From: Megasphaera sp.
GTDB lineage: Bacteria > Bacillota > Negativicutes > Veillonellales > Megasphaeraceae
Reading direction: 5' to 3'
Assembly (NCBI GenBank): GCA_022486585.1
Contig: JAKVKI010000018.1
Location: forward strand, 1 to 47,382
DNA: 47,382 nucleotides
The notes below the pieces were generated by a model, which saw only the letters and a list, made by a program, of their open reading frames with translations, did no database searches and had not been told where the DNA came from. The stretch's first letter is position 1. Each line of letters opens with the position of its first letter. The position numbers were made by a program, and so were the translations under genes. Shown piece after piece: positions 1-7,789 of the stretch.

Positions 1-398
1 CACCGTACGGATGCCGTAGGAACCACTGTCTTGACTACCTCTTGAATCATCTTGGGGTCGGCATTTTGCAGACGCCACGTATGAAATGTTTTGGCCATAT
101 TATCTTTCCTGCCGCCGGCTGTAATGGTATGAATAGAGCCTTTCTTTTCATAAAACAAGTTTTGGCTGGCAACGATTGCTTGTAACGCTTCGTCTGTCGT
201 AACACCAGATACATGCATCGTCATATTTCCCTGGACCGTATCATCAACAATAAGATTAATACCGCCAGCCCTGGCTACTCCTTCCAAAACAGTTCGGACA
301 GGGATCTCACATACATGGATTTCCGTAGTATCAGCTCCACTGGACGGCAATGTCCACAGTGTCAGCATCAGCATCACTGTTATGGCACGAATTTTCAT
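1..398 (-). CDS. pilQ: Type IV pilus secretin PilQ, N-terminal part (cut by window edge)
   Basis: The reading frame starts at an ATG (396-398, minus) preceded by AAAGGAGATGAC and runs off the left edge, giving about 132 residues. It opens with a signal peptide (MKIRAITVMLMLTLW, then small residues). An STN/secretin N-domain-like stretch follows, including GGINLIVDDTVQGNMTMHV, the pattern of the secretin and TonB short N-terminal domain; the later AKTFHTWRLQNADPKMIQEVV is typical of the start of an N1/NHR domain. Secretins form the outer-membrane pore for pili or type II secretion, so the gene implies an outer membrane. It follows a PilP-like gene by 12 nt, the PilP-PilQ order of pilus loci. 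The diagnostic C-terminal secretin barrel is outside the window, so GspD-type secretion is not excluded. Confidence 0.7.
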   Translation of the reverse strand, partial: MKIRAITVMLMLTLWTLPSSGADTTEIHVCEIPVRTVLEGVARAGGINLIVDDTVQGNMTMHVSGVTTDEALQAIVASQNLFYEKKGSIHTITAGGRKDNMAKTFHTWRLQNADPKMIQEVVKTVVPTASVR

Positions 399-410
399 AG
401 TCATCTCCTT

Positions 411-1013
411 TTAAATATTTATTTCAATGAGTTCTCCTTGATTCACCAAACCAATTGCTTGTGAATTGATATAGGCGATATACCATCCAGCAAAGGTTTC
501 TCCCGTCTGACAAGACCGTGTCAGCTGCTGAGATTGCAAAACGACTACGCGCCCCTGTTCGGTGTAGATAGCACCACATACTGTCGGTACTGATAAGGAG
601 GCCTTCCTTGGTTGTTGCTCTGTTGTCACGCTATGTTTCTTTATATGCGCTGCATCAATCATTTTTTCTTGCTGTAGTGCTTCCACTGCCGCATCTTTCT
701 TCGGTAAGACACTGGCAAACATATCCCCTAACGGTTTCTTGCGCCGCCCTGCCGCTGTACTACAGACCAAAGTACCACCATTACTTTGCTGATCTGCCTC
801 CCCTTGGCGGGCATCAAAAACGGGAGGCGAAGAATCGTCATGATTCTTCGTCTCCCGTATGGTTTGTTGTGATTGTGTCGGAATCGTCTCCCACCCATAC
901 CAAACACCTGCTAATACCAGCAGGATTGCTCCATACGGGAGCCAGGTTTGTTTGTAGTGAGCTAGATAGTTCCGTACACAGGCGATAAGTTGCATCGCTT
1001 TATTTCTTATCAT
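411..1013 (-). CDS. PilP/GspC-like inner-membrane pilus assembly protein
   Basis: This is a bitopic protein of about 200 residues. A short cytoplasmic N-terminus precedes one membrane helix (WLPYGAILLVLAGVWYGW), then a low-complexity periplasmic linker, then a C-terminal domain (VCGAIYTEQGRVVVLQ ... IGLVNQGELIEI) with the beta-rich pattern of PilP/GspC homology regions. In those families the domain connects the inner-membrane platform to the secretin, and the next gene is pilQ. I chose the ATG at 1013, which overlaps the end of galE by 14 nt; a second in-frame ATG at 995 is equally possible because neither has a strong ribosome site, so translation is probably coupled to galE. pilM, pilN and pilO are not between galE and this gene, which is unusual. 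The PilP assignment rests on pattern and position only. Confidence 0.55.
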   Translation of the reverse strand: MIRNKAMQLIACVRNYLAHYKQTWLPYGAILLVLAGVWYGWETIPTQSQQTIRETKNHDDSSPPVFDARQGEADQQSNGGTLVCSTAAGRRKKPLGDMFASVLPKKDAAVEALQQEKMIDAAHIKKHSVTTEQQPRKASLSVPTVCGAIYTEQGRVVVLQSQQLTRSCQTGETFAGWYIAYINSQAIGLVNQGELIEINI

Positions 1014-1995
1014 TATATCCGTTAGGATGATGGCTGTGCCAGTTCCAGGCATCGGCAATAATGGTGGCGATGTCGGAACGGTGTGGTGTCCAGCCAGTAA
1101 TGGTGTTGATCTTATGGGAGTCAGCAATGAGTATTGCCGGATCTCCGGATCGGCGCGGTGCTTCTTCTACCGTAAAGGCCCGGCCTGTTACTTTTTTTGT
1201 CGTTTCGATCATATCACGGACACTGAAGCCGTGCTGGGACCCCAGGTTAAAGTATTGGGAGTCTCCACCCTTAGCCAGATAGTCCAGCGCCCGGCAATGG
1301 GCATCTGCCAGATCACTGACATGGACATAGTCACGGATGCAGGTACCGTCCGTCGTAGCATAGTCTGTACCAAATATCTTGATGGATTGCCGTTGTCCCA
1401 AGGCTGCTTCGAGGATGAGAGGAATAAGGTGCGTTTCCGGGCTGTGATCTTCTCCAATCGTACCGTCAGCAGCAGCACCGGCTGCGTTGAAGTAACGCAG
1501 TGCAACATACCGCAGTCCATAGGCTCGACTATACTGGGCCAGCATGCGTTCAATCATGAGTTTTGTCTGGCCGTAGACATTCGTCGGCGCGTAGGGCATA
1601 TCTTCAGTAATAGGCGTGTGTGCCGGTTCGCCGTAAACGGCAGCTGTCGACGAGAATACCAGGTATTTCACGCCAGCCTGGCGAACTGCTTCGAGGAGGT
1701 TGTACGAGCCTACGACATTGTTATCGTAATACATCGCCGGGTCACTCATGGATTCACCGACCTGGCTATGCGCCGCAAAATGGAGAACTCCTTCGATATG
1801 TTCGTCTTCGAGGATCGTCCGGACAGCATCCCGATGATGAATGTCTTCAACGATGAGACGTACTTCCGACGGCACGGCGCCGCGATGACCACGAGACAGG
1901 TTGTCCAGCACAATGACTTCATGACCTTGGCGGCACAGCTCTTTGACAGTATGGCTGCCAATATAGCCGGCACCACCGGTTACGAGTATTTTCAT
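1000..1995 (-). CDS. galE: UDP-glucose 4-epimerase
   Basis: A 331-residue protein, the normal length of GalE, which interconverts UDP-glucose and UDP-galactose with bound NAD. The N-terminal Rossmann motif TGGAGYIGSH (residues 6-15) is intact, SST lies at 116-118, and the catalytic YxxxK is Tyr141/Lys145 (YGQTK). The ending has the usual GWTP and C-terminal helix of extended short-chain dehydrogenases. The start lies 3 nt after the pgi stop, with CAGGAAGG inside the end of pgi as ribosome site, so the two genes are co-transcribed and probably coupled. Together they link fructose-6-phosphate to nucleotide-sugar supply for surface glycans. Closely related UDP-sugar epimerases cannot be excluded by motif alone. 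Confidence 0.93.
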   Translation of the reverse strand: MKILVTGGAGYIGSHTVKELCRQGHEVIVLDNLSRGHRGAVPSEVRLIVEDIHHRDAVRTILEDEHIEGVLHFAAHSQVGESMSDPAMYYDNNVVGSYNLLEAVRQAGVKYLVFSSTAAVYGEPAHTPITEDMPYAPTNVYGQTKLMIERMLAQYSRAYGLRYVALRYFNAAGAAADGTIGEDHSPETHLIPLILEAALGQRQSIKIFGTDYATTDGTCIRDYVHVSDLADAHCRALDYLAKGGDSQYFNLGSQHGFSVRDMIETTKKVTGRAFTVEEAPRRSGDPAILIADSHKINTITGWTPHRSDIATIIADAWNWHSHHPNGYNDKK

Positions 1996-1998
1996 CGC

Positions 1999-3441
1999 TT
2001 AGCCTTCCTGGAGTTTCTGCAGACGACCGCCGAGGAAGCGTTTGTATACTTCGACGCCTGGTTGGTTAAAGGCATCGACATTAGCATATTCGCCTTCATA
2101 GGCAATAGACCAGCAGAGCATGAACATGAGTTCACCCAAATGATATGGTGTCAGTTCAGGCAAGATGTAGTTAGCACTGGGGCGACCGTCGCCGGCAAGG
2201 GCTTCGGCATTGGCACTACGAGCTGATTCGAGGATATCGCTCAGGGGCAGACCGCTAAAGGCTGCCAGTTTCGCGTATTCATCATACAGGTGCGGCACGA
2301 TGATATCGTCCGGCCAGTTCTTGATAGATACGAATTGAATGACTTTATCCTGTGGTCCTTCCTGATGTTCCTGTGTCTGGGCATGCATGTCGGTCGTCCC
2401 GACAGCCACGATTGGTGTACGGCCGTAGTTGACGACGTTACCTTGTTTGTCCAGGCGTTTGCCCAGGGATTCAGCCAGGAGCTGAATGTACCATTCTGAC
2501 AGGGATTTCAGGTTATCTGCGTAGGGCATGAGTACTTCCAAGTCACGGCCATGGTTCTTGGCAATGAGGTATTTGAGGACACTGTTGAGGAGTGCCGGAT
2601 TCTTGGTAATATCGGATTCCTTGCAAGCCTGATCCATATCTTTGGCGCCGGCAAGGTACTGGCGGATATCAAAGCCTACGAGTGCGCCGACGATGAGGCC
2701 GACTTCAGAGAATACGGAGAACCGTCCGCCAATGCCATCGGGAACGTGGAAGATGGGCCAGCCTGATTTTTTAGCCAGGCCATGCAACAACGTTTCTTTA
2801 GTACCGCCATCATGCGGATCCGTAACAGCGACGGTTTCAAAAACAATGCCAGCATCTTCCATGGCCTGACGAAGGACCATATAGTTGGACATCGGTTCGA
2901 TCGTAGAGCCGGATTTGGAGATGATGACGGCCATGACCGTATAGTTAGCCTTGGTCTGGCTGTCGCTCTTAAGGGCATTAATAAGGCCTGTCATTTTATG
3001 GGAATCGACATTATTACCGGCAAAGAAGGCTTTCGGGAACCCATTCCGTTCTTCTTTGGTCTTCATGTTCCAGAATTCACCGCATTGTACGTCAAAAAGG
3101 ACTTTGCCGCCCAGATACGAGCCGCCAATGCCGAGGAAAATAACGGCGTCCACACGGTTGCGCGTCGTCCGGGCCAGTTCTTCCATCGCCAGTATGCGTT
3201 CAGGACTATTGATATTGCCTTCTTCTATATAAGGGAGCTGTGGGAAATACACCATTTCCGGTTCGCCATCTTTGGAAAGATGGCCGGCAATGATGCCTGT
3301 CTTGCGCATCGCCTGGAGGTCTTGATGAGCTTTTGTATATACGGGTTCAAATGCTTTGATTTCTTCTTCCGTTACTTTACCGGGACCATAAAGGTTACCT
3401 GCATCAAAGGTAAAACCGGATGATAATGTCAGTTTTGTCAT
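1999..3441 (-). CDS. pgi: Glucose-6-phosphate isomerase
   Basis: A 480-residue enzyme converting glucose-6-phosphate and fructose-6-phosphate in glycolysis and gluconeogenesis. Landmarks of the bacterial PGI family are visible: the GIGGSYLGGK glycine-rich loop, the sugar-phosphate-binding ISKSGSTIEP loop of the first SIS domain, and EHQEGPQDK further on. I start at the ATG at 3441 (MTKLTLSSGF): the AAAGG upstream stands 10 nt from it, whereas an in-frame GTG at 3450 would sit only 2 nt from that ribosome site. It is the first gene of the pgi-galE-pilP-pilQ transcript. A consensus-like promoter precedes it. Confidence 0.95.
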   Translation of the reverse strand: MTKLTLSSGFTFDAGNLYGPGKVTEEEIKAFEPVYTKAHQDLQAMRKTGIIAGHLSKDGEPEMVYFPQLPYIEEGNINSPERILAMEELARTTRNRVDAVIFLGIGGSYLGGKVLFDVQCGEFWNMKTKEERNGFPKAFFAGNNVDSHKMTGLINALKSDSQTKANYTVMAVIISKSGSTIEPMSNYMVLRQAMEDAGIVFETVAVTDPHDGGTKETLLHGLAKKSGWPIFHVPDGIGGRFSVFSEVGLIVGALVGFDIRQYLAGAKDMDQACKESDITKNPALLNSVLKYLIAKNHGRDLEVLMPYADNLKSLSEWYIQLLAESLGKRLDKQGNVVNYGRTPIVAVGTTDMHAQTQEHQEGPQDKVIQFVSIKNWPDDIIVPHLYDEYAKLAAFSGLPLSDILESARSANAEALAGDGRPSANYILPELTPYHLGELMFMLCWSIAYEGEYANVDAFNQPGVEVYKRFLGGRLQKLQEG

Positions 3442-3485
3442 AACGTTCACTGCCTTTCAAAAAATTAGGATATCGTTCGTATATT

Positions 3486-3514
3486 ATTATATCATATACG
3501 CTAAAAACCGTCAT
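3486..3514 (-). promoter_or_regulatory. Probable promoter of pgi-galE
   Basis: On the minus strand ATGACG (3509-3514) and TATAAT (3486-3491) are 17 nt apart and sit about 45 nt upstream of the pgi start. The -35 matches TTGACA only in part. Confidence 0.4.
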
Positions 3515-3518
3515 CTCA

Positions 3519-3544
3519 TAAAAAAGAGGCCCCTCAAGGCCTCT
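3519..3544 (-). terminator. Intrinsic terminator of the amino-acid ABC operon
   Basis: On the minus strand AGAGGCC (3538-3544) pairs with GGCCTCT (3525-3531) and is followed by a run of T. It starts four bases after the stop of the ATPase gene. Confidence 0.8.
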
Positions 3545-3547
3545 CAT

Positions 3548-4315
3548 TTAAAAGCGCAGCATAGAACGAAGGAAATTCTGGGTCCGTTCATTCTGCGGGT
3601 GTTCAAATACTTGTTCCGGCGAGCCTTCTTCCTGGATAATGCCATCCGCCATGAACAGGATACGATCTGACACTTCTTTGGCAAAGGCCATTTCGTGCGT
3701 CACGATGATCATGGTCATGGATTCATCAGCGAGCTGTTTGATCGTCCGCAAGACTTCGCCGGTCAGTTCCGGGTCGAGCGCCGATGTCGGTTCATCAAAG
3801 AGCATAATATCCGGATTCATAGCCAAGGCCCGGGCAATAGCCACTCGTTGTTGCTGACCACCGGAAAGACGTGATGGATAGGCATCTCGTTTATCCCAGA
3901 GGCCGACTTTCTTCAGCAGGTTTTCTGCTGTAGGCATGATTTCTTCGGTCTTCATACCCTTGACGACGCGTGGTGCTTCGAGGATATTGTCCAATACGGT
4001 CATATGGGGGAACAAATTGAAGTGCTGGAAACACATACCCATACGGCGGCATATCGTACGTACCTTCCCTGCCGGTGCGTAAACAGACCGTTTGGCCCCT
4101 TCGGCCTGGCTCGCCATGACATCGCCATCAACGATGATGCTGCCACCGTTGATGATTTCCAACTGGCACAGACAGCGCAGGAAGGTGCTCTTGCCGCTTC
4201 CTGACGGACCGATAATGGATACGACTTCACCTGTATCCATATGGAGCGTCACGTCTTTGAGGACCTCCAGGTTGTCGAATGATTTTCTAATGTGATTCAT
4301 TTCAATAAAACTCAT
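3548..4315 (-). CDS. Polar amino-acid ABC transporter ATP-binding protein (GlnQ/HisP type)
   Basis: A 255-residue ATPase that powers uptake of a polar amino acid. Walker A is GPSGSGKS (residues 36-43), the Q-loop region is [10 protein letters not shown], the signature is [15 protein letters not shown], Walker B is [14 protein letters not shown], and the switch His lies in VTHEM. These are hallmarks of the PAAT subfamily. The start is the ATG at 4315: AAGGAGG ends 8 nt upstream, while the farther upstream ATG codons in this frame lie upstream of, or inside, that ribosome site. A 25-residue insert between strand and Q-loop ([12 protein letters not shown]...) matches the length variation seen in HisP-like proteins. 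It is the last gene of the operon, 13 nt after the permease. The substrate cannot be read from the ATPase. Confidence 0.93.
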   Translation of the reverse strand: MSFIEMNHIRKSFDNLEVLKDVTLHMDTGEVVSIIGPSGSGKSTFLRCLCQLEIINGGSIIVDGDVMASQAEGAKRSVYAPAGKVRTICRRMGMCFQHFNLFPHMTVLDNILEAPRVVKGMKTEEIMPTAENLLKKVGLWDKRDAYPSRLSGGQQQRVAIARALAMNPDIMLFDEPTSALDPELTGEVLRTIKQLADESMTMIIVTHEMAFAKEVSDRILFMADGIIQEEGSPEQVFEHPQNERTQNFLRSMLRF

Positions 4316-4328
4316 GCCATGGTCCTCC

Positions 4329-4979
4329 TTATTCATCATATACAGCGTAGCGTTTTTCTAAATAACTGAAAACTTTAGTCAGAATAAACGTGAAGAACAG
4401 ATAGAAAACCGCAGCGACGACGAATGCGGTCGTATCGAAATCGCGCTGTACGATTGAACGGGTAATACGGAGGATATCGTTCATGGCCAAGATGTAAACG
4501 AGGGATGTATCCTTCAATAGGTTGATCGTTTCATTTGCCACTGGCGGCAACACCCGTTTGACGACCTGTGGCAAGATGATACGGCGCATGGTCTGGACAT
4601 AGGTCATGCCCAGGACTTTGGCCCCTTCATACTGACCCCGGTCGATGGACTGGATGCCGCCACGGAAGATTTCCGCAAAATAAGCCGCATAGTTCAAGAC
4701 GAAGGCAATAATGGCAGCCGGAAAATCCGGCAGGCGCAAGCCTTCGATGATAAAGGGCAAGCCATAGTAAATAAACAAGATCTGTAACATGAGCGGCGTA
4801 CCGCGCATGATATAAATATATGCGCCGACTCCTTTTCTCAGAGGGGCCACGCGGGAAATACGTCCAATAGCCATGACGATACCTAACGGCAGGGACAGGA
4901 CGATCGTAATAATAAAGATCTTCAGGGTAACTTGCAACCCTACGGCCACAGAAGGCACGATGTTAAATAAGTAATCCAT
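4329..4979 (-). CDS. Polar amino-acid ABC transporter permease (HisM/GlnP family)
   Basis: A 216-residue membrane protein with about five hydrophobic helices. It carries the EAA-type loop typical of the His/Glu/Gln/Arg permease family: [17 protein letters not shown] near residues 59-75 and [22 protein letters not shown] near 117-138, where it contacts the ATPase. The start ATG at 4979 follows CAAGGAGATTAC. Only one permease gene is present, so the transporter probably uses a permease homodimer. It lies between the second binding protein and the ATPase in one operon. Confidence 0.92.
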   Translation of the reverse strand: MDYLFNIVPSVAVGLQVTLKIFIITIVLSLPLGIVMAIGRISRVAPLRKGVGAYIYIMRGTPLMLQILFIYYGLPFIIEGLRLPDFPAAIIAFVLNYAAYFAEIFRGGIQSIDRGQYEGAKVLGMTYVQTMRRIILPQVVKRVLPPVANETINLLKDTSLVYILAMNDILRITRSIVQRDFDTTAFVVAAVFYLFFTFILTKVFSYLEKRYAVYDE

Positions 4980-5051
4980 GTAATCTCCTTGTGATAAAAG
5001 CGGTCATTAGCTGGCTGGATGTACTCCGCAACAGCTAACAACCGCATCTCA

Positions 5052-5852
5052 TCAATTTACTTTAATGGTAATATCTTCGCCAAACCATTTTTGTGATAGC
5101 TTGGTCATGGTCCCGTCAGCTGTCATATCTTTGAGGACGCCGTTGAGTTTTTCCTGCAACAGTGTATCTTCTTTACGCATGCCAACGCCGAATTGTTCAT
5201 CACCCATCTTATCGTCAATGACTTTGAACGTATCCGGTTTCTTGGACATGTAATACCTGCCGACAACGCTGTCGACGAGTACGCAGTCGATACGGCCTAA
5301 TTCCAGATCCATCAGGGCGGCTACGAAGTCACCATAGGTCTTGACCTGGCCCAAAGACGCTTTGAAATCAGCATTCTTGTTGAGTGCATCAATGGAGCTG
5401 CTGCCTTCCTGCGTACCTACGATCTTACCTGCCAGACCGGCACGGTCAGCAATCGGTGAATCGTTACGGACGACGAGGAGCTGCGCATTATTCATATACG
5501 GCTTAGAGAACCCGATCTGCTGAGACCGTTCATCTGTAATGGTAAGGCCGTTCCACAGCATATCTACTTGTTTACTCTTCAAGGCTGCTTCTTTGCTGTC
5601 CCAGTCGATTGGCTTGAATTCAACAGGTACGCCCAGGCGTTTGCCTGCTTCGTTGGCCAAATCGATATCGAAACCGATAAGTTCACCATTGTCATCACGG
5701 AATCCCATAGGCGGGAAGTTGTCATCCAGGCCGATGACGATTTTATCAGGCAGTTTTTGCTGCGCGTCTTGTTTCTGTTCGCCGCAGCCTGCCAGCATCG
5801 TAACAGCTGCTACGGTCATCGTACCTACTGCAAGTGCTTTTTTCCAATTCAT
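5052..5852 (-). CDS. Amino-acid-binding lipoprotein, SBP family 3 (second of a tandem pair)
   Basis: A 266-residue extracytoplasmic binding protein. A lipoprotein signal ends in the lipobox LAGC with Cys23, followed by the bacterial SBP-3 fold: IVIGLDDNFPPMGF, GFDIDLANEAGKRLG, WNGLTITDER, and a VGTQEGSSS hinge region. The start is the ATG at 5852: AGGAGG lies 8 nt upstream, while the in-frame ATG at 5858 would be only 2 nt from it. It is extremely similar to the preceding gene (5865-6662) through the whole first lobe, so the pair arose by tandem duplication. Differences near the ligand cleft may give different specificity for one shared permease. Confidence 0.92.
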   Translation of the reverse strand: MNWKKALAVGTMTVAAVTMLAGCGEQKQDAQQKLPDKIVIGLDDNFPPMGFRDDNGELIGFDIDLANEAGKRLGVPVEFKPIDWDSKEAALKSKQVDMLWNGLTITDERSQQIGFSKPYMNNAQLLVVRNDSPIADRAGLAGKIVGTQEGSSSIDALNKNADFKASLGQVKTYGDFVAALMDLELGRIDCVLVDSVVGRYYMSKKPDTFKVIDDKMGDEQFGVGMRKEDTLLQEKLNGVLKDMTADGTMTKLSQKWFGEDITIKVN

Positions 5853-5864
5853 TTTCATTACCTC

Positions 5865-6662
5865 CTACATCGATACATCGATACCAAACCATTTTTCCGA
5901 CAATTTGGTCGATGTTCCATCATTATGCATGTCTTCTAATACTTTGTCCAGCTTAGCTTTCAGTTCCGTATCGTCTTTGCGCATACCTACACCGCTGGGG
6001 ATATCAGGATATCCTACGTCGATAATGCGGAATTTGGCACCGTTTTTCTTCATGAAGTATCCAGCTGAAGTCTTAGCAACGACTACGGCATCGATACGGC
6101 CTACTTCCAAATCCATAAAAGACGTGACGTTGTCGGAATACTGTTTCAATTCCTTGAAGGAATTCATTACTTCCGGTTCGGATTGAATCGCTTCAAGACC
6201 GGTACTGCCCTGCTGGGTACCAACGACTTTACCGGCCAGGTCAGCTTTGCTCTGAATAGGCGAATTGTCCAGGACTAAGAGGATCTGCGGGCCATTTTCA
6301 TACGGACGGGAGAATAAAATATTCTTTTCCCGTTCCGGTGTAATAGATAACCCGTTCCAAATGGCATCGATCTTTTTACTCTTCAGCTCTGTTTCTTTGC
6401 TGTCCCAGTCAATCGGTTTGAATTCGACAGTCATGCCCAATCGTTTGCCTGCTTCTTTGGCCATATCAATATCAAAGCCCACGAGTTCCCCTGATTCATC
6501 GTGGAATCCAAATGGTGGAAAATTATCATCGAGGCCGATGACGATTTTGTCTTTGCTGGCGTTATCAGTTTGTTTATTCTGCTGCTGTCCGCCGCATCCT
6601 GTAACGAAAGCGGCCGTCATTACAGCCGCCATGGCTGCTGCTGCTAATTTTTCCCATTTCAT
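5865..6662 (-). CDS. Amino-acid-binding lipoprotein, SBP family 3 (first of a tandem pair)
   Basis: A 265-residue binding protein with a lipobox (FVTGC, Cys23) and the SBP-3 landmarks IVIGLDDNFPPFGF, GFDIDMAKEAGKRLG and WNGLSITPERE. The start ATG at 6662 is preceded by AGGGGAGATACAT. It is the first gene of the operon SBP-SBP-permease-ATPase. Its stop codon TAG overlaps the ribosome site of the next copy. Both proteins are lipid-anchored and, in a diderm, would act in the periplasm. The exact amino acid is not deducible; the family covers Gln, Glu, His, Arg, Lys and Cys binders. Confidence 0.92.
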   Translation of the reverse strand: MKWEKLAAAAMAAVMTAAFVTGCGGQQQNKQTDNASKDKIVIGLDDNFPPFGFHDESGELVGFDIDMAKEAGKRLGMTVEFKPIDWDSKETELKSKKIDAIWNGLSITPEREKNILFSRPYENGPQILLVLDNSPIQSKADLAGKVVGTQQGSTGLEAIQSEPEVMNSFKELKQYSDNVTSFMDLEVGRIDAVVVAKTSAGYFMKKNGAKFRIIDVGYPDIPSGVGMRKDDTELKAKLDKVLEDMHNDGTSTKLSEKWFGIDVSM

Positions 6663-6718
6663 ATGTATCTCCCCTTATGATCATCTACAATGTACTTATG
6701 ATAATACAAGTAATATTC

Positions 6719-6746
6719 TACTTTATTTCATTAAAATAATAAAGTA
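6719..6746. promoter_or_regulatory. AT-rich inverted repeat upstream of the ABC operon
   Basis: TACTTTATT (6719-6727) and its exact inverse AATAAAGTA (6738-6746) are separated by 10 nt, about 60 nt upstream of the first binding-protein start. It could be an operator. I cannot assign a regulator family. Confidence 0.35.
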
Positions 6747-6860
6747 ATTTGATGGTAGAAATAGGGATATTATCCTTCGTATTCATTGATTTTCTCATCT
6801 ATTCGCTTTTATTCTTCATATTCCTGTTCTCTTTTTTCCAATGATTTCCTGCTGGCTTGC

Positions 6861-6888
6861 AAAAAGCCGTACCTTATGGCACGGCTTT
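6861..6888 (-). terminator. Intrinsic terminator at the end of the 6888-11491 operon
   Basis: On the minus strand AAAGCCGT and ACGGCTTT (6881-6888 and 6863-6870) form a hairpin followed by further T residues. It begins at the stop codon of the 165-residue gene. Confidence 0.7.
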
Positions 6889-7385
6889 CAATCGGCATCA
6901 TCGTCATCATGTTCTTGTTCGATGCGGTCGATGATATGCTGTTTGTGTTTCTTCGACAGAAATTGCAGGTGCACCGGTAAGACGGCAATGCCGCCTTCTG
7001 TAGCCTGGCCTAGTTGAATTTCCTGCCAGTTGTCGCTAATACTGAAAATATCCTTATACGGCAGGAATACTAAGCTTTTTTCTTCGTGAATCTGTTCATT
7101 GTAGAATTCCTGCAGGGACATGAACTGGCGGCGAACGACGAGACCTTTTTCCGTAACGTAACAGATAATATCGCGCTGGCGATGGATTCGCCACAAACAG
7201 AATAAGAGTACAGCAATATTATCGAGTCGTTCGACCAGCGTCACCTCGTCGAGCATGAGCCAGAAAAAATACATCCCCACCCCTGTAAACAGGAGCTGCA
7301 TGAAAATAGAAAAAAGTTTGGAATTCTCATAGGCTTCTTCAATGGTCCCGCATCGGAAACGGCGCTGTACTTCGTCTCTCGTCAT
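6888..7385 (-). CDS. Unrecognised two-helix membrane protein
   Basis: A 165-residue protein of unknown function. Two hydrophobic segments (near residues 26-44 and 57-67, FSIFMQLLFTGVGMYFFWLM and AVLLFCLWRIH) form a hairpin in the membrane. A charged cytoplasmic domain follows, with a beta-rich central part (EKGLVVRRQF, SLVFLPYKDIFSIS) and an acidic tail (HDDDDAD). The central part resembles PH-like domains of small bacterial membrane proteins, but I cannot confirm this. The start ATG at 7385 has only a weak purine stretch upstream and lies 8 nt after the preceding stop, so it is probably translationally coupled. It is the last gene of the envelope-type operon. Confidence 0.7.
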   Translation of the reverse strand: MTRDEVQRRFRCGTIEEAYENSKLFSIFMQLLFTGVGMYFFWLMLDEVTLVERLDNIAVLLFCLWRIHRQRDIICYVTEKGLVVRRQFMSLQEFYNEQIHEEKSLVFLPYKDIFSISDNWQEIQLGQATEGGIAVLPVHLQFLSKKHKQHIIDRIEQEHDDDDAD

Positions 7386-7393
7386 AACGCTGT

Positions 7394-7741
7394 CTAGTCC
7401 CGATCCTTTTTACTCGTCTTAGGCATGGTCTTGATGACGACATTGCGGCCGTCTTTGACGATTTGCATGGAAATATCGCCGAAGCCGTCTTTGTAGTAGG
7501 CCATTTTGATATCTAAGAGCAGGCGGCCTACCTTTTCCTGTAAGTCATCGGAGAAAAACTGCTTCCGGAAATCAGCGGCGGTCTGTTCCTTTGCCGGTTT
7601 CTTTACGACGCGGCGAGGCTGATCCGGTTCGTCTTCCCAGCCAGCCGTTTCAAACGTTTCTTCTTCCTGGACTCCTTGGAACATGTCTTCAATAGAGCGG
7701 TTCTTAGGAATTTTATGCTTTGCCATATATGTCACATCCAT
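7394..7741 (-). CDS. Small basic hypothetical protein
   Basis: A protein of up to 115 residues that I do not recognise. It is soluble and highly charged: an N-terminal acidic, probably disordered part (EEETFETAGWEDEPDQ), a basic linker, then a compact C-terminal part (LLLDIKMAYYKDGFGDISMQIVKDGRNVVIKTMP) that looks like an alpha-beta unit. Two starts are possible, ATG at 7741 or ATG at 7726 (MAKHKIPKN), which has a GGATGTG stretch just before it; neither is decisive. It lies between the beta-strand-rich membrane-anchored protein and the two-helix membrane protein on the same strand. Confidence 0.6.
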   Translation of the reverse strand: MDVTYMAKHKIPKNRSIEDMFQGVQEEETFETAGWEDEPDQPRRVVKKPAKEQTAADFRKQFFSDDLQEKVGRLLLDIKMAYYKDGFGDISMQIVKDGRNVVIKTMPKTSKKDRD

Positions 7742-7758
7742 TCTGTTATAAGGAGTAT

Positions 7759-7783
7759 AAGGGCGGCTCAGGGCCGCCCTTTT
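7759..7783. terminator. GC-rich hairpin, possible bidirectional terminator
   Basis: AAGGGCGGC (7759-7767) pairs with GCCGCCCTT (7773-7781) around a 5-nt loop. It lies just after the 7790-8692 gene on the minus strand, but the T run is better on the plus strand. It may cause partial termination within the operon. Confidence 0.5.
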
Positions 7784-7789
7784 CCATCA

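Noticed and set aside
1027-2226. Long plus-strand open frame of 399 residues opposite galE and pgi
   Set aside because: It mirrors the coding frame of galE and pgi, has no ribosome site and no recognisable domain.
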